Shown: positions 16,180 to 25,562, counted from the stretch's first letter. The stretch is 45,146 bases of DNA from Ignavibacteria bacterium (GCA_014879675.1 JACSRQ010000102.1:1-45146); one strand, 5' to 3'. Numbers and translations are program-made. Notes: a model not told the origin generated them from the sequence alone.

Positions 16180-17595
16180 TTGAAGACACGCACACATAAA
16201 AAAAATAAAGTTAACGTAATTACCCTCGGCTGTTCAAAGAACATCTATGATTCAGAGGTGCTCATGGGTCAGCTTCGCGCAAATGATTTCACTGTATCGC
16301 ATGAAGATGATAATTCCGATGCGCCGGTGGTTATTATCAACACATGCGGATTCATCGATAACGCGAAACAGGAATCAATAAATACTATTCTTGAGTGGGC
16401 CGAAGCGAAACAAAAAGGACTTGTCGAGAAGGTCTATGTTACCGGCTGCCTATCCGAGCGGTATAAACCTGACTTGCAAAAAGAGATCCCCAATATTGAT
16501 GAATATTTTGGTACACGCGACTTGCCACGGCTGCTTAAAACGCTCAATGCTGATTATAAACAGGAGCTCATCGGTGAGCGGCTGCTCACAACTCCCATGC
16601 ATTATGCCTATTTCAAAGTGTCTGAAGGATGCGACCGTCCATGCTCTTTCTGCGCGATTCCCTTAATGCGAGGGGGGCACGTATCAATTCCAATGGATCG
16701 GCTCACTCAGCAGGCTAAAGATCTTGCAAGGCAGGGAGTCAAAGAGCTGATATTGATAGCGCAGGACCTCACTTACTATGGACTCGACCTCTACAAAAAA
16801 CGAAATCTGGCGGAGCTGCTTGAAAAACTTTGTGATGTTGAGGGGATTGAATGGATCCGGCTGCATTACGCTTTCCCGCAGGGCTTCCCCCTGGATGCTC
16901 TTGATGTAATCGCACGCGAACATAAAATATGCAAATACCTCGATATGCCGCTGCAGCACATCACCGATAACATGCTCGGCTCAATGCGACGTGGAACCAC
17001 TAAGCAAAGAACGATCGATCTTGTAAACACCATTCGCGAAAAAATACCGGGTATCGCTATCCGCACAACGCTTATTGCAGGCTATCCCGGCGAGACTGTA
17101 GAAGATTTTGAAGAAATGAAGCAGTGGGTGCATGATACAAAGTTTGAAAGGCTGGGAATCTTCACATATTCGCACGAAGAAAACACGCATGCCTATAAGC
17201 TAGAGGATAACGTTCCGCAAAAGGAAAAGCAGCGCCGCGCCGATGAGATAATGAAGCTGCAGAAGAAAATTTCGCTGGCGCACAACAAATCGCTTATCGG
17301 CAAAACCATGAAAGTGCTTATTGACCGCAAAGAGGGCGATTACTTCATCGGCAGAACAGAGTTCGACAGCCCCGAAGTAGATAATGAAGTTTATATATCG
17401 GCTGCAAGTGACAATTCTTCCTCCCCTCTCCTTTCAGGAGAGGGGGCGGGGGTGAGGTCAAGTAATAGCTCCTCCCCTTCGGAGAAGCCGGAAGGGCTCT
17501 ATCTCCGCACCGGCGATTTTGTTAATGTAAAAATTACCAATGCAAAGGATTATGACCTGGAAGCTGATGTTATTCCCGCGAAAGCGGGAATCTAA
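16180..17595 (+). CDS. rimO: Ribosomal protein S12 methylthiotransferase
   Basis: A 471-residue radical-SAM enzyme that methylthiolates Asp of ribosomal protein S12. N-terminal UPF0004 domain with cluster ligands Cys18 (LGCSKN), Cys56 (NTCGF) and Cys90 (TGCLSERY); radical SAM Cys151, Cys155, Cys158 (EGCDRPCSFCAIP); C-terminal TRAM domain from ~370. The start is TTG; it fits because the LGCSKN motif follows after 15 residues. Odd: the TRAM region carries a ~25-residue Ser/Pro/Gly-rich insert (~412-438) encoded by two hairpin repeats, and the last seven residues (IPAKAGI) come from a third palindrome that supplies the stop context. The insert is in frame, so the protein is probably functional. 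Confidence 0.95.
   Translation: MKTRTHKKNKVNVITLGCSKNIYDSEVLMGQLRANDFTVSHEDDNSDAPVVIINTCGFIDNAKQESINTILEWAEAKQKGLVEKVYVTGCLSERYKPDLQKEIPNIDEYFGTRDLPRLLKTLNADYKQELIGERLLTTPMHYAYFKVSEGCDRPCSFCAIPLMRGGHVSIPMDRLTQQAKDLARQGVKELILIAQDLTYYGLDLYKKRNLAELLEKLCDVEGIEWIRLHYAFPQGFPLDALDVIAREHKICKYLDMPLQHITDNMLGSMRRGTTKQRTIDLVNTIREKIPGIAIRTTLIAGYPGETVEDFEEMKQWVHDTKFERLGIFTYSHEENTHAYKLEDNVPQKEKQRRADEIMKLQKKISLAHNKSLIGKTMKVLIDRKEGDYFIGRTEFDSPEVDNEVYISAASDNSSSPLLSGEGAGVRSSNSSSPSEKPEGLYLRTGDFVNVKITNAKDYDLEADVIPAKAGI
17423..17496. repeat. Palindromic repeats inside the rimO coding sequence
   Basis: Stem CCCCTCTCC/GGAGAGGGG with loop TTTCA (17423-17445), then CCCTTC/GAAGGG (17475-17496). They keep the frame and encode the Ser/Pro-rich insert in the TRAM domain. 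The first is related in sequence to the repeat at 15159-15174. Confidence 0.8.
17572..17591. repeat. Palindrome forming the rimO C-terminus
   Basis: ATTCCCGCGAAAGCGGGAAT encodes the last residues of RimO, and the following CTAAAG supplies the stop (17593-17595). A decayed copy lies at 13207-13230. Confidence 0.8.
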
Positions 17596-17630
17596 AGCTT
17601 TAGGCAAAGACAAAAAATTGTACGCAAACA

Positions 17631-17664
17631 AAAAAACCCCGAAGCTCCCTGCTCCGGGGTTTTT
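17631..17664. terminator. Bidirectional Rho-independent terminator
   Basis: AAAAACCCCG/CGGGGTTTTT stem (10 bp) around a 13-nt loop, with A- and T-runs on both sides. It sits between the convergent rimO and T9SS-protein genes and can serve both. Confidence 0.8.
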
Positions 17665-17741
17665 CTGTTATCAATTTTACATTTTGAGCGCAGCGAAATC
17701 CTGCCTCGCGGGATCACGCCTGACTTTCGCTTTATGAAAGT

Positions 17742-17783
17742 TTTCATGTTTGACGTTTGACATTTCACGTTTCACGTTTCACG
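17742..17783. repeat. Heptamer tandem array (six units)
   Basis: Six consecutive exact 7-nt units: TTTCATG, TTTGACG, TTTGACA, TTTCACG, TTTCACG, TTTCACG. The array ends 3 bp before the stop codon of the T9SS-sorted protein gene (17787). Confidence 0.85.
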
Positions 17784-17786
17784 TTC

Positions 17787-18665
17787 CTACTTCACCAGCA
17801 CCATTTTCTTTTCCTCAACAAAACTTCCGGCTGTGATCCGGTAGAAATATACTCCGCTCGAAAGATTCGTCCCGTCAAAGCTAACTGTGTATGTGCCGGC
17901 CTGGTAATCCGCATTAACTAACCTGTTTACGAGCTGCCCAATCGAGTTAAATACATCAATTGTGACTTTTGAATCAGCCGCTATGCTGAACGAAATATCG
18001 GTTTGCGGATTGAACGGATTCGGGAAGTTCTGGTATAGCTGGTAGCTAACCGGCTGCACGCTGCCGAATCCTTTGCCGGAAAGCGTAAAATGATCTATCC
18101 ACACGCCGTCCGAAGAATTTCCGAATGCGCCTGCATCTTTCATATAATAATTTACAGCTACATAGATATTCTTACCGGCATACTGTGATACGTCATATGA
18201 CTTTTTATGCCAAGAGCCAACCGGACCGTTTACCTTGAAGTAATCTATCTGCGTGAAGCTTGATATGCTGTCATTCGTGGTTGATATCCACACTTTGAGT
18301 GAATCCTTGAACTGCCTGTCAATGGCGCCGCACCAGAATGAAAGGGAATCCCCTTCGTGTATATCGAAAAGTTTCGGAAGTATGATCCAGTCATCGATCT
18401 GGTTGAACCTGTTCACGCTTTCAAATCCAAGTTTGAAAAAATATGTGCCCGTCTGCGGACCCTGTTCGCCGAGCTGGAAGAACTCAAACGGCGCATAAAG
18501 CTCAATATCGCTGCTGCCGCCATCGTTATTAACAAGCTTCCAGCCGCGAGAAAGAATATCCTTATCGTTGAAGGTTTCTTCCCATTTTACCCTCTGCGCA
18601 AGCAGACTGCCCGAAGCCAATAAGAAAAACAGTATTATGAGTGTTGCTGCTCTGTTAATATTCAT
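17787..18665 (-). CDS. Secreted T9SS-sorted protein with a choice-of-anchor J-like domain
   Basis: A 292-residue cell-surface or released protein. Sec signal at 1-23; residues ~28-200 form a beta-rich jelly-roll-like domain (EETFND...GW, DDWIILPKLFDI, SLSFWCGA, then YVAVNYYMKDA...VWIDHFTLSG), the pattern of choice-of-anchor J/cleaved-adhesin domains. The C-terminal ~80 residues (YQNFPNPFNPQTDISFSI to KKMVLVK) are a type A T9SS sorting domain. The ligand is unknown. It follows the phosphoesterase gene on the same strand by 61 bp, so the two may be co-transcribed. Confidence 0.85.
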   Translation of the reverse strand: MNINRAATLIILFFLLASGSLLAQRVKWEETFNDKDILSRGWKLVNNDGGSSDIELYAPFEFFQLGEQGPQTGTYFFKLGFESVNRFNQIDDWIILPKLFDIHEGDSLSFWCGAIDRQFKDSLKVWISTTNDSISSFTQIDYFKVNGPVGSWHKKSYDVSQYAGKNIYVAVNYYMKDAGAFGNSSDGVWIDHFTLSGKGFGSVQPVSYQLYQNFPNPFNPQTDISFSIAADSKVTIDVFNSIGQLVNRLVNADYQAGTYTVSFDGTNLSSGVYFYRITAGSFVEEKKMVLVK

Positions 18666-18726
18666 GCTATAGTTTATTTTTTTTATTCACAATATTAAGC
18701 TCTCACCGCGATTTGCACCGCGTGTG

Positions 18727-20367
18727 TTAACAAGAGTATGATACCTTCAGTATCTTCGCAACTTCTTTCAGGAATGAGATACCATCACCGATCGAACTGA
18801 TCCCCGAAGGCAGCCTGTCTGTTCCATAAGCAAGCCCGTTTGCCAGTCCCACGAAATCTTTTTGGAATCCGGTTAGCTGTTTGCTGAGGAAGAAGTCTTT
18901 ATCTCCCTGCAGGTGCTCTTCCCGCGGTTTCGTTACCGGCCAGTCGGTCGGATTTCTCGGTGAAGCGAGGTTCAGGTATTGCTGTAAAGAGGGGGAGTTT
19001 AGATCGCGGTTATTCAAATTGCCCAAGTTCCATTTATCGGACATTGTTTTTATCACAGATGTATGCGTAAGCGGATCGCTTATTACCGTGCCGCTGTTTA
19101 TGTAAGCCGAGACCATAATAGCCGGAACCCTTATTCCAAGCCTGTTGAACTGGAAGTCCATTTCATTTCCCGTGTTGTTGTTCGGCGGCACTGCTCCCGG
19201 CGGCTGAACGTGGTCATATGTTCCGCCCGCTTCATCAAACGTAATTATGAACAGCGTGTTCTGCCAGTTGTTGCCGGTTTCGGTATGCGAGTTCTTTATA
19301 GCATTATAGACTTTATGAATCAGCTTCTCGCCCGGTGTAACCGAGGATGGGAAAGTTGTAATATTGCTGTTGCCAACAAGCGGTGCGGGCGGATGTTCAT
19401 CATTATGGAAGAACATCATTCTTGGTTCGATGAATGTATATTCAGGCAGCCTGCCTGCTGCACAGTCATCGAAAAATGCATCCATGCTGCAGACGTGATC
19501 GCGGGCATACTGCCTCAGCGCGTTGAAGTGTATCAGCAGGCTCATCGGGAAAACATCAAGATGGTCAAAATAAAGCTTCCAGTTATATCCCCTGTTTTTA
19601 AGCCGCTGAAATATTGTTTCGCTGGTGTTGTTCTGCCATTTAGTATAACTTGGACATGAATTTGTTACATACCCGTTCGATTGCGAACTGTTAAAGAATG
19701 AACGGTTGCAGAATGTTTGGGAGGGAACAGCACAATGCCAGTGATCGCAAACCGCGAATCCTTTTGCCAGCGTGCTTATTACAGGTACAACCTCCGGCGG
19801 AAAACAGCTCATGATGATCTTGTACTCGCTGTAAGTAGGCATCCTGCCCTGTGTTTGCTTGAAGTTGTTGATATAATCCATCAGAAAGCCGTTCATCTGG
19901 TAAGTGCCCGGCAGAGTTGAAGGCAGGTTCCAAGGACTCACCATATCGCATGCGTCAACGAATCGGTTGGAGTCGGGTAGTATCGTGCCGAACATCGAAG
20001 CGTTTATGTGCGGATATTCCTCGCCCGGGTCAGGGTTTGGATTGTTCATGATCGAATCTCTATGAACAGGAACGCTTCCCATAAAAGATGAATCGGCATA
20101 CGGCGGTATAGGGTTAGAGAGATTATGATAAGCTACGCCTTCAAATGACTGATTGTTCGGCGGTGGATCCTGCGGTGTATATAAATAGCCAAGTAAGTTA
20201 TCAAACGACCTGTTTTCCATCATAAGCACAACAACATGCTCAAACTTATCCAGGCTGCCTGCAATTTCTTTGTGTCTTAGTATAGAAGGAAACGCTGAGC
20301 CCAGTGCTCCAAGTGCAACCGTTGAACCTGCGAGCTTCATGAACTGCCTTCTGTTGATCTTTCCCAT
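18727..20367 (-). CDS. Tat-exported phosphoesterase (phospholipase C / AcpA family)
   Basis: A 546-residue metal-dependent phosphoesterase of the PF04185 family (non-haemolytic phospholipase C or acid phosphatase AcpA). Tat signal at the N-terminus: NRRQFMKLAG with Arg6-Arg7. Seen: HVVVLMMENRSFDNLLG (metal-binding Glu-Asn), PSQTFCNRSFFN (nucleophile region), NDEHPPAP and FDEAGGTYDHVQPP (Asp-Glu metal ligands plus His). The core is complete, but the length is shorter than Pseudomonas PlcH, which has extra C-terminal domains. The substrate (phospholipid or phosphate monoester) is not decidable. It is probably a phosphate- or lipid-scavenging enzyme outside the cytoplasm. Confidence 0.9.
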   Translation of the reverse strand: MGKINRRQFMKLAGSTVALGALGSAFPSILRHKEIAGSLDKFEHVVVLMMENRSFDNLLGYLYTPQDPPPNNQSFEGVAYHNLSNPIPPYADSSFMGSVPVHRDSIMNNPNPDPGEEYPHINASMFGTILPDSNRFVDACDMVSPWNLPSTLPGTYQMNGFLMDYINNFKQTQGRMPTYSEYKIIMSCFPPEVVPVISTLAKGFAVCDHWHCAVPSQTFCNRSFFNSSQSNGYVTNSCPSYTKWQNNTSETIFQRLKNRGYNWKLYFDHLDVFPMSLLIHFNALRQYARDHVCSMDAFFDDCAAGRLPEYTFIEPRMMFFHNDEHPPAPLVGNSNITTFPSSVTPGEKLIHKVYNAIKNSHTETGNNWQNTLFIITFDEAGGTYDHVQPPGAVPPNNNTGNEMDFQFNRLGIRVPAIMVSAYINSGTVISDPLTHTSVIKTMSDKWNLGNLNNRDLNSPSLQQYLNLASPRNPTDWPVTKPREEHLQGDKDFFLSKQLTGFQKDFVGLANGLAYGTDRLPSGISSIGDGISFLKEVAKILKVSYSC

Positions 20368-20448
20368 ATTAGAATAGCTGCTCCGTTAAGATTAATTAGT
20401 AATTTTATCCCGCTGAAATTTATCCTGCTGGAATTTTTTTAGAGTGCG

Positions 20449-21501
20449 TTAAACTCCAAATAGAAATCCCGTTGTAAGTGTTTTGAATTTCCTGTTCTCG
20501 AATTTGTGAAAATTATATCCGCCGCCTTCATAATAGCCGTCATTGGTTATGATCTCAAGTATGCCATCACCGTTGAAATCAACGGTCATCTCCGGCTGGC
20601 TGAATGTAAAGTTGTTTGCGGTGAGCGGCGAGAGCTCGGCTAGTATTTTGCCCTCTTCATTCATTACAAAAACTGCCGAAGTAAAATTGGTAAAATCATT
20701 CCTTAACAGTATAGAAACAAGATACTGATCGCTGCCTGAAGCTGTAAAGTTTCCTTTGAACACTTTTATCTCTTCGTTTGCCAGTTTGCTTAATGGCTTA
20801 ATGCTTTCGTTGCCCTTATCATCATAAGTGCTTACCTTTACCCCTTTAAGCTTAGGCAGCAGGTATGATTTAAACTTATCCAGCACATCCTGCGAAGTGA
20901 CTCCGCCCGCGGTTACTGCTTTCATGTTGTTATTGAACGAGCATACGACAATTTCATCCTGTTCCAATTGGGCTTCCTGCGGAAGCCGGAGCTCGGCATA
21001 AAACACTGAGCCTGCGCCGATAAGGTCATCAAAATTCAGGTAGTAGCCGCTAACTTCTGCTGCATATACGCCGCTTTTGCATGATACGTAAACCTTGTCT
21101 CCGATCTTAAGGGTAGTGTAGGCAGCAAACTCGGGTTTGAATTCTTTAAAACTGTACTCCGGATTTTTTTCGTCGTAAGAGGAATATTTTTTTACCAGCT
21201 CCTTCAGCTTATCACCGTATAGGTCATAGCTTTCAGGATTTTGTTCCATCTTCTTTTCATTCTCTTCGTACTTGTAATAATCTTCAAGTATAAGCCTCTT
21301 GCCATCCCACCTGCCGAAAAAAACAGTATCGCTAACCTGTCTGTCAAAACCCCCGGATTTAGACGGCTGCTCGCCCTGTTTTTTGGATGAAGAGTCTGTT
21401 ATAGTTCTATCACCGGATTCTTTCTGCCCGGAGATTTTTGAACATGAAAACGCATTAATGCAAAACAAGGAAACCAGAAGATAAATAGTAATTTTTCCCA
21501 C
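20449..21501 (-). CDS. Lipoprotein of unknown function
   Basis: A 350-residue lipoprotein. Signal 1-20 with INAFSC as lipobox. A Ser/Lys/Gln-rich linker (~24-55) precedes a globular region. Near the C-terminus, AELSPLTANNFTFSQPEMTVDFNGDGILEIITNDGYYEGGGYNF contains a DxNxDGxxE calcium-loop/VCBS-like motif seen in integrin-type repeat proteins. No enzyme motif is visible. It is upstream of the phosphoesterase gene on the same strand (81-bp gap), so it may belong to that unit. Confidence 0.7.
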   Translation of the reverse strand: MGKITIYLLVSLFCINAFSCSKISGQKESGDRTITDSSSKKQGEQPSKSGGFDRQVSDTVFFGRWDGKRLILEDYYKYEENEKKMEQNPESYDLYGDKLKELVKKYSSYDEKNPEYSFKEFKPEFAAYTTLKIGDKVYVSCKSGVYAAEVSGYYLNFDDLIGAGSVFYAELRLPQEAQLEQDEIVVCSFNNNMKAVTAGGVTSQDVLDKFKSYLLPKLKGVKVSTYDDKGNESIKPLSKLANEEIKVFKGNFTASGSDQYLVSILLRNDFTNFTSAVFVMNEEGKILAELSPLTANNFTFSQPEMTVDFNGDGILEIITNDGYYEGGGYNFHKFENRKFKTLTTGFLFGV

Positions 21502-21584
21502 TGAAATGAAGATTTGGTTTTTGAGTATCCCAAATATAAGTAATTGGGAATTATAAGCAAAGCACTTAAGGGTGTCAGAGTATT

Positions 21585-21617
21585 ATAAAAGAAAAGACGG
21601 AGATAGTGACATCTCCG
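21585..21617 (-). terminator. Rho-independent terminator of the TonB receptor gene
   Basis: CGGAGAT/ATCTCCG stem with 6-nt loop (21598-21617); on the minus strand it is followed by a broken T-run TCTTTTCTTTTAT. It lies 43 bp past the receptor stop codon. Confidence 0.65.
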
Positions 21618-21659
21618 CCTCAAAAAAATACCGCATTATAGGAAGAAAGAAGCTATGTA

Positions 21660-24617
21660 TTACAATCCTGCACTTACGTTAAGCCTCAGGGTTCTTTTCA
21701 TTCCCGGGATTATACCAAACCTATCGGCACCTGCATACCACTCGGTATCAGCAAGGTTTAGAACCTGTACTGAGATCTGCCCCTTGAACCATTTAGATAG
21801 AGTATAATTGTAACCTGCGTACGTATCAAAAATAGTTGCGGTTGGGAGCTTGTTATCATAGTTGGTTTTGAACAGATCTTTGCCTGATGAATTCTGGCCA
21901 ACATATTCACCGCTCACACCTAAATAAGAATCTCCGTCGAGAAGATAGTTTCTTGCATAGAAATTAACGTCTGCTCCGATGAAGAAACCTTTGTAATTGT
22001 AATTTATCCCGCCGGAGATCATTAATTGCGGACCGCTTGCAACATGTGTACCTTTAAGCTCATCATAGAATAATGTATCAACGTTTCCATCCTGGTTAAG
22101 AGCGCTTGTGTTGAATGCTCTTCTTTTACCGGTGATTGGATCTGTTAACACACTTGAAAGCACATCCTGCCACTTGTTATCCATGTATGTTAAAGAGCCT
22201 TTTAATCCAAAGCCCTTAACTTTTTTTATCAGCTTATCAAGGCTTGCAGTGAATTCAAATTCAAGCCCTTTATGTTCGGAAGTACCTACCAGCTCGCTTT
22301 TAAATCCATTTCTATCAAATCCCGGCTGACCTGCCTGTGAGACGTCCTGGATCCTTGCAGATTTATTTTTCCACAACATGTAATAGCCGTTAAGCTTAGC
22401 TGTAAAATCAGGTGATGTCCATCCCAATCCAAGCTCAAACTGATCCGACTTTTCATCTTCTACGTTCTGATCTACTCTTCCCTGGTTATAATAAATTCCA
22501 AGATCTACAAACCTTTCAACGTGTGCAAAGTTACCGAATACATTAACATTTTTGGTAATGTTGTAGTTTGCACCAATTTTCGGCTGGATGAATCCGCGAG
22601 ACCTGGATTCGTTTACAAGGTTGAATTCATAAAAGCGTCCGTTCGTACCGCGCATGTAGAATTTCCCGTTCTTGGGGCCCTCGCTTGTTGAATCAACCAA
22701 TCCAAGCGCGCTTGCTTCGCTTGATGATAATAGCTTGCCGATCGCATTTTCGCTCGGCATGTTTTCAGTCAGCTTATACTTATACCAAACGTATTGTATT
22801 GATGCCATTATATTCAGGTTTTTAAGCAGGTAATTACCCTGCGCGAAAACCGTAAGCTGCGGTGTTTCACCTTTGTAGTTCCTGTACTGTGTTGCATATG
22901 TAGGATCCTCTGTAGAAAGGTTCCAGCCGAAAGGACTGCCAAGATCGTTTGGCCCGTCTATATCACCTTGTCTAACTCTTCTTGAAAATGAAGCGATCTT
23001 TACTACACCCGGTGTTGTGCTTGTATCTGCTGCGTAACTCTGGGTTACAAATGATTTACCAAACAGGTTGGTAAAATGTCCTGGATGGTCAGCAGTCCAA
23101 TTGCGGAATTCAACACCTCCAACAACATTCAGAGACTTGCCGAGAACTGTTTGATAACTGGCAAGCAGGCCGTACTGGCTGTGCAGCGAATAGCTGATCC
23201 TTTGATATGCATTTTTAAGGTAAATAGTATCGGCAACCCCAACTGTGTTGATAAATCCCTGGGGCCCATAATAGTTGGTAACCAGTGTATCAACAGTTGA
23301 ACCGTTGGAACCAAGACCTTTTCTGAATGAAAAAAGTGTTCCGGCACCGTTTATACTTGAACCTCCGCCCCTGCCGACTGTGTAAAAAAGTGTAGTAAGG
23401 AGCTTGGAATTCTTGTTAACATCATACGAAAAATGTCCTTCTAGCTGCGGTTTGTGGAAGAAATTATGCGAGAGATTCACATAATCCTGATCTTCAAGTT
23501 CCCTTCTTCCGTCAAGCAATCCGTAGTTGGGCTCACCTGTTGTTTTGTTTGCCGGAAGCTGCTCTACGATATTTTTAGGAAGAAAAGGCGCTGAATTAGC
23601 TTCGATGCCGAATTTTTTGAAGTAAGCGATGATATTGCTGAATGAATAACCGTGCTCCTGCGGTGCACCATGCAGAACAAGCTTTGTACCAATGTTTGAT
23701 TTTGGAAAGTACGATATTGATGAGTAATAGTTTACGCCTTCATATCTTCCGCTGATCCTTGTTCCTTCTGCTATTTTCCTGTCAACATTAGCATAAAGTG
23801 AAAGTTTGTTTTTCATCAGTAAACCTGAGTTAAGCTTTACGCCAAACATGGTATTCTTTGGATCTCCATATCCAAAGTTCAGTCCGTAGAAAAACTTTGG
23901 GTTTGGTGTTTCGGTTATGATATTAAATGAACCTCCGAATGAACCTGCGCCGTACAATGATGATCCTGCGCCCCGCTGGATCTGGAAAGAACCCGCGTTT
24001 GAAGATACTGAACCCCAGTTTGACCAATATACAGCGTTTGATTCAGGATCATTTGTGGGGATACCGTTTATCATCACAGAAACATAGTTCTGCGTAAATC
24101 CGCGGATAAGCATTAAAGCCTCACCGTTGCCAACGCCATCTGTTGAATATGCGTACATGCCGGGTATGCCTTTAACTATCAAAGGCGCATCCTGTCCGGC
24201 GATCCTCTGGTCGATTGTTTTTGCATCCACGTTTGTAAACGCAACAGGCGTCATTCTGTCTTTTGCCCTGTTGATTTCTACAATAAGCTCCTCGGTGGAA
24301 ATTGTACCGGATCGCATATCGAAGTTTGCAGTTATGTCTGCGGATTTCACTTCAACCGATTGAGTTATTATTTCATATCCTAAATATGTTGCTTTCAGCA
24401 CATAATTGCCGGTTGGTATGCCCGTAAAAACATACTTGCCATCCTTATCAGTTGTGGTTTTAGATGAACCGGGCGAGAGTGATACCTGTGCCCCCGATAT
24501 AGCTTCACCGGTTTCTACGTTCCTGACAGTTCCGCTCACTTTGTATTGTGAATTCGCTGAACCAATACCCAGGAACAGCAGAACCGCTGTTGCCAAAACG
24601 CGTAAATAGATCTGCAT
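21660..24617 (-). CDS. TonB-dependent receptor with carboxypeptidase-regulatory-like N-terminus
   Basis: A 985-residue outer-membrane receptor. Sec signal 1-23; CarboxypepD_reg-like beta domain ~27-105 (VSGTVRNVETGEAISGAQVSL...TTDKDGKYVFTGIP); plug ~120-240 (IVKGIPGMYAYSTDGVGNGEALMLIRG, QIQRGAGSSLYGAGSFGGSFNI); the rest is a 22-strand-type beta-barrel. It has no STN signalling domain. The substrate is unknown; it is not a SusC with a partner SusD here. It is divergent from the ECF sigma factor gene. AGGAG precedes the ATG, and a TAACTTTG -7-like element lies at 24678-24685. Confidence 0.92.
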   Translation of the reverse strand: MQIYLRVLATAVLLFLGIGSANSQYKVSGTVRNVETGEAISGAQVSLSPGSSKTTTDKDGKYVFTGIPTGNYVLKATYLGYEIITQSVEVKSADITANFDMRSGTISTEELIVEINRAKDRMTPVAFTNVDAKTIDQRIAGQDAPLIVKGIPGMYAYSTDGVGNGEALMLIRGFTQNYVSVMINGIPTNDPESNAVYWSNWGSVSSNAGSFQIQRGAGSSLYGAGSFGGSFNIITETPNPKFFYGLNFGYGDPKNTMFGVKLNSGLLMKNKLSLYANVDRKIAEGTRISGRYEGVNYYSSISYFPKSNIGTKLVLHGAPQEHGYSFSNIIAYFKKFGIEANSAPFLPKNIVEQLPANKTTGEPNYGLLDGRRELEDQDYVNLSHNFFHKPQLEGHFSYDVNKNSKLLTTLFYTVGRGGGSSINGAGTLFSFRKGLGSNGSTVDTLVTNYYGPQGFINTVGVADTIYLKNAYQRISYSLHSQYGLLASYQTVLGKSLNVVGGVEFRNWTADHPGHFTNLFGKSFVTQSYAADTSTTPGVVKIASFSRRVRQGDIDGPNDLGSPFGWNLSTEDPTYATQYRNYKGETPQLTVFAQGNYLLKNLNIMASIQYVWYKYKLTENMPSENAIGKLLSSSEASALGLVDSTSEGPKNGKFYMRGTNGRFYEFNLVNESRSRGFIQPKIGANYNITKNVNVFGNFAHVERFVDLGIYYNQGRVDQNVEDEKSDQFELGLGWTSPDFTAKLNGYYMLWKNKSARIQDVSQAGQPGFDRNGFKSELVGTSEHKGLEFEFTASLDKLIKKVKGFGLKGSLTYMDNKWQDVLSSVLTDPITGKRRAFNTSALNQDGNVDTLFYDELKGTHVASGPQLMISGGINYNYKGFFIGADVNFYARNYLLDGDSYLGVSGEYVGQNSSGKDLFKTNYDNKLPTATIFDTYAGYNYTLSKWFKGQISVQVLNLADTEWYAGADRFGIIPGMKRTLRLNVSAGL

Positions 24618-24965
24618 AGTTTTCTCCTTTAGTTTTATCAGATACTAATTTGTTTTATAGCTTGGGTGATTTTAATGCAAAGTTATCTTTTGTTTATTAA
24701 TCATTAGTTACAAAATCTTGAAGATTACTACGAACGCATTAAGCCATTGTTAAGTTGCGTATAATCAAAGATATATATCATTTTATTACATGACGTTTGT
24801 CTCTTTTTGCGTTATTTTTGAGGTATTGAGATAAACCTAGTAACTACCGGATATTCGGGCCATGTTTCAATGATTTATCATGAAATTTTCAAGGTTACTC
24901 TGCCTTTTCGCACTAAACCCTTTCCTATTATTCTGCATCATATTATTGTAATTTAGGAGAAAGTA
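24618..24965. promoter_or_regulatory. Divergent control region, TonB receptor / sigma factor
   Basis: This 348-bp gap holds both promoters. For the receptor, TAACTTTG on the minus strand (24678-24685) is a -7 candidate without a good -33. For the sigma factor only the RBS (TTAGGAGAAAGTA before the ATG) is clear; no TTTG/TAnnTTTG pair was found, which would fit an ECF autoregulated promoter. I see no riboswitch-like fold. Confidence 0.4.
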
Positions 24966-25562
24966 ATGCGGTCAAATTTAGCTACGGCTGTTTCGGCCGA
25001 AGGGGGAGCTCTGGAGCTGGTATCTACAAGTCCGGATAGGGAATTCGATCTGATTCGCCAGGCGGCGGCAGGCAATTCTCATGCATTCAGGGAACTGTAT
25101 AAAAACAACGTTCAGCGTGTTTATGCGGTTTGCCTTCGTGCGGCGCAGGATCGTGATACTGCAGATGAGCTTACCCAGGAAGTTTTCGTTAAAGCCTGGG
25201 AAAAACTTTCTTCGTTCCAGTTCGGAAGCAAGTTTTCATCTTGGCTTCATTCAATAGCAGTGAACCAGTTCCTTATGATGAAGCGCTCGGAAAAAAGATT
25301 CACAGAGCGCGTTAACGAGCTTACCGAAATAACGAACAGGGAAAACCTCTCTTCAAAAACGAAACAGAGTTATGATTCAAGGATTGATATCGAAGATGCC
25401 CTCGGAAAACTTCCCGAACAGGCAAGGATGGCTTTTGTACTCCACGATATCGAAGGATATAAACACCACGAGATCGCCGATATGATGGATATAGAAGTGG
25501 GTACCTCAAAGGCCCACCTGCACAGGGCAAGAAGAATGCTCAGAGAGGAGCTATCGAAATGA
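24966..25562 (+). CDS. ECF RNA polymerase sigma factor
   Basis: A 198-residue sigma-70 family ECF factor. Region 2 is at ~45-110 (HAFRELYKNNVQRVYAVCLRA, ADELTQEVFVKAWEKL, SWLHSIAVNQFLM) and region 4 at ~140-195 (LPEQARMAFVLHDIEGYKHHEIADMMDIEVGTSKAHLHRARRMLREEL). A ~28-residue N-terminal extension precedes. AGGAGA lies upstream of the ATG. It overlaps the anti-sigma gene by 4 bp (ATGA), so translation is coupled. It is predicted to be held inactive by that membrane anti-sigma factor; the regulon is unknown. Confidence 0.95.
   Translation: MRSNLATAVSAEGGALELVSTSPDREFDLIRQAAAGNSHAFRELYKNNVQRVYAVCLRAAQDRDTADELTQEVFVKAWEKLSSFQFGSKFSSWLHSIAVNQFLMMKRSEKRFTERVNELTEITNRENLSSKTKQSYDSRIDIEDALGKLPEQARMAFVLHDIEGYKHHEIADMMDIEVGTSKAHLHRARRMLREELSK

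Noticed and set aside
16391-16666. 91-residue plus-strand frame inside rimO
   Set aside because: Out-of-frame shadow of a well-conserved gene.
24618-24965. Possible cobalamin or TPP riboswitch before the TonB receptor
   Set aside because: No conserved box or multi-stem fold was visible; the leader is short and AT-rich.
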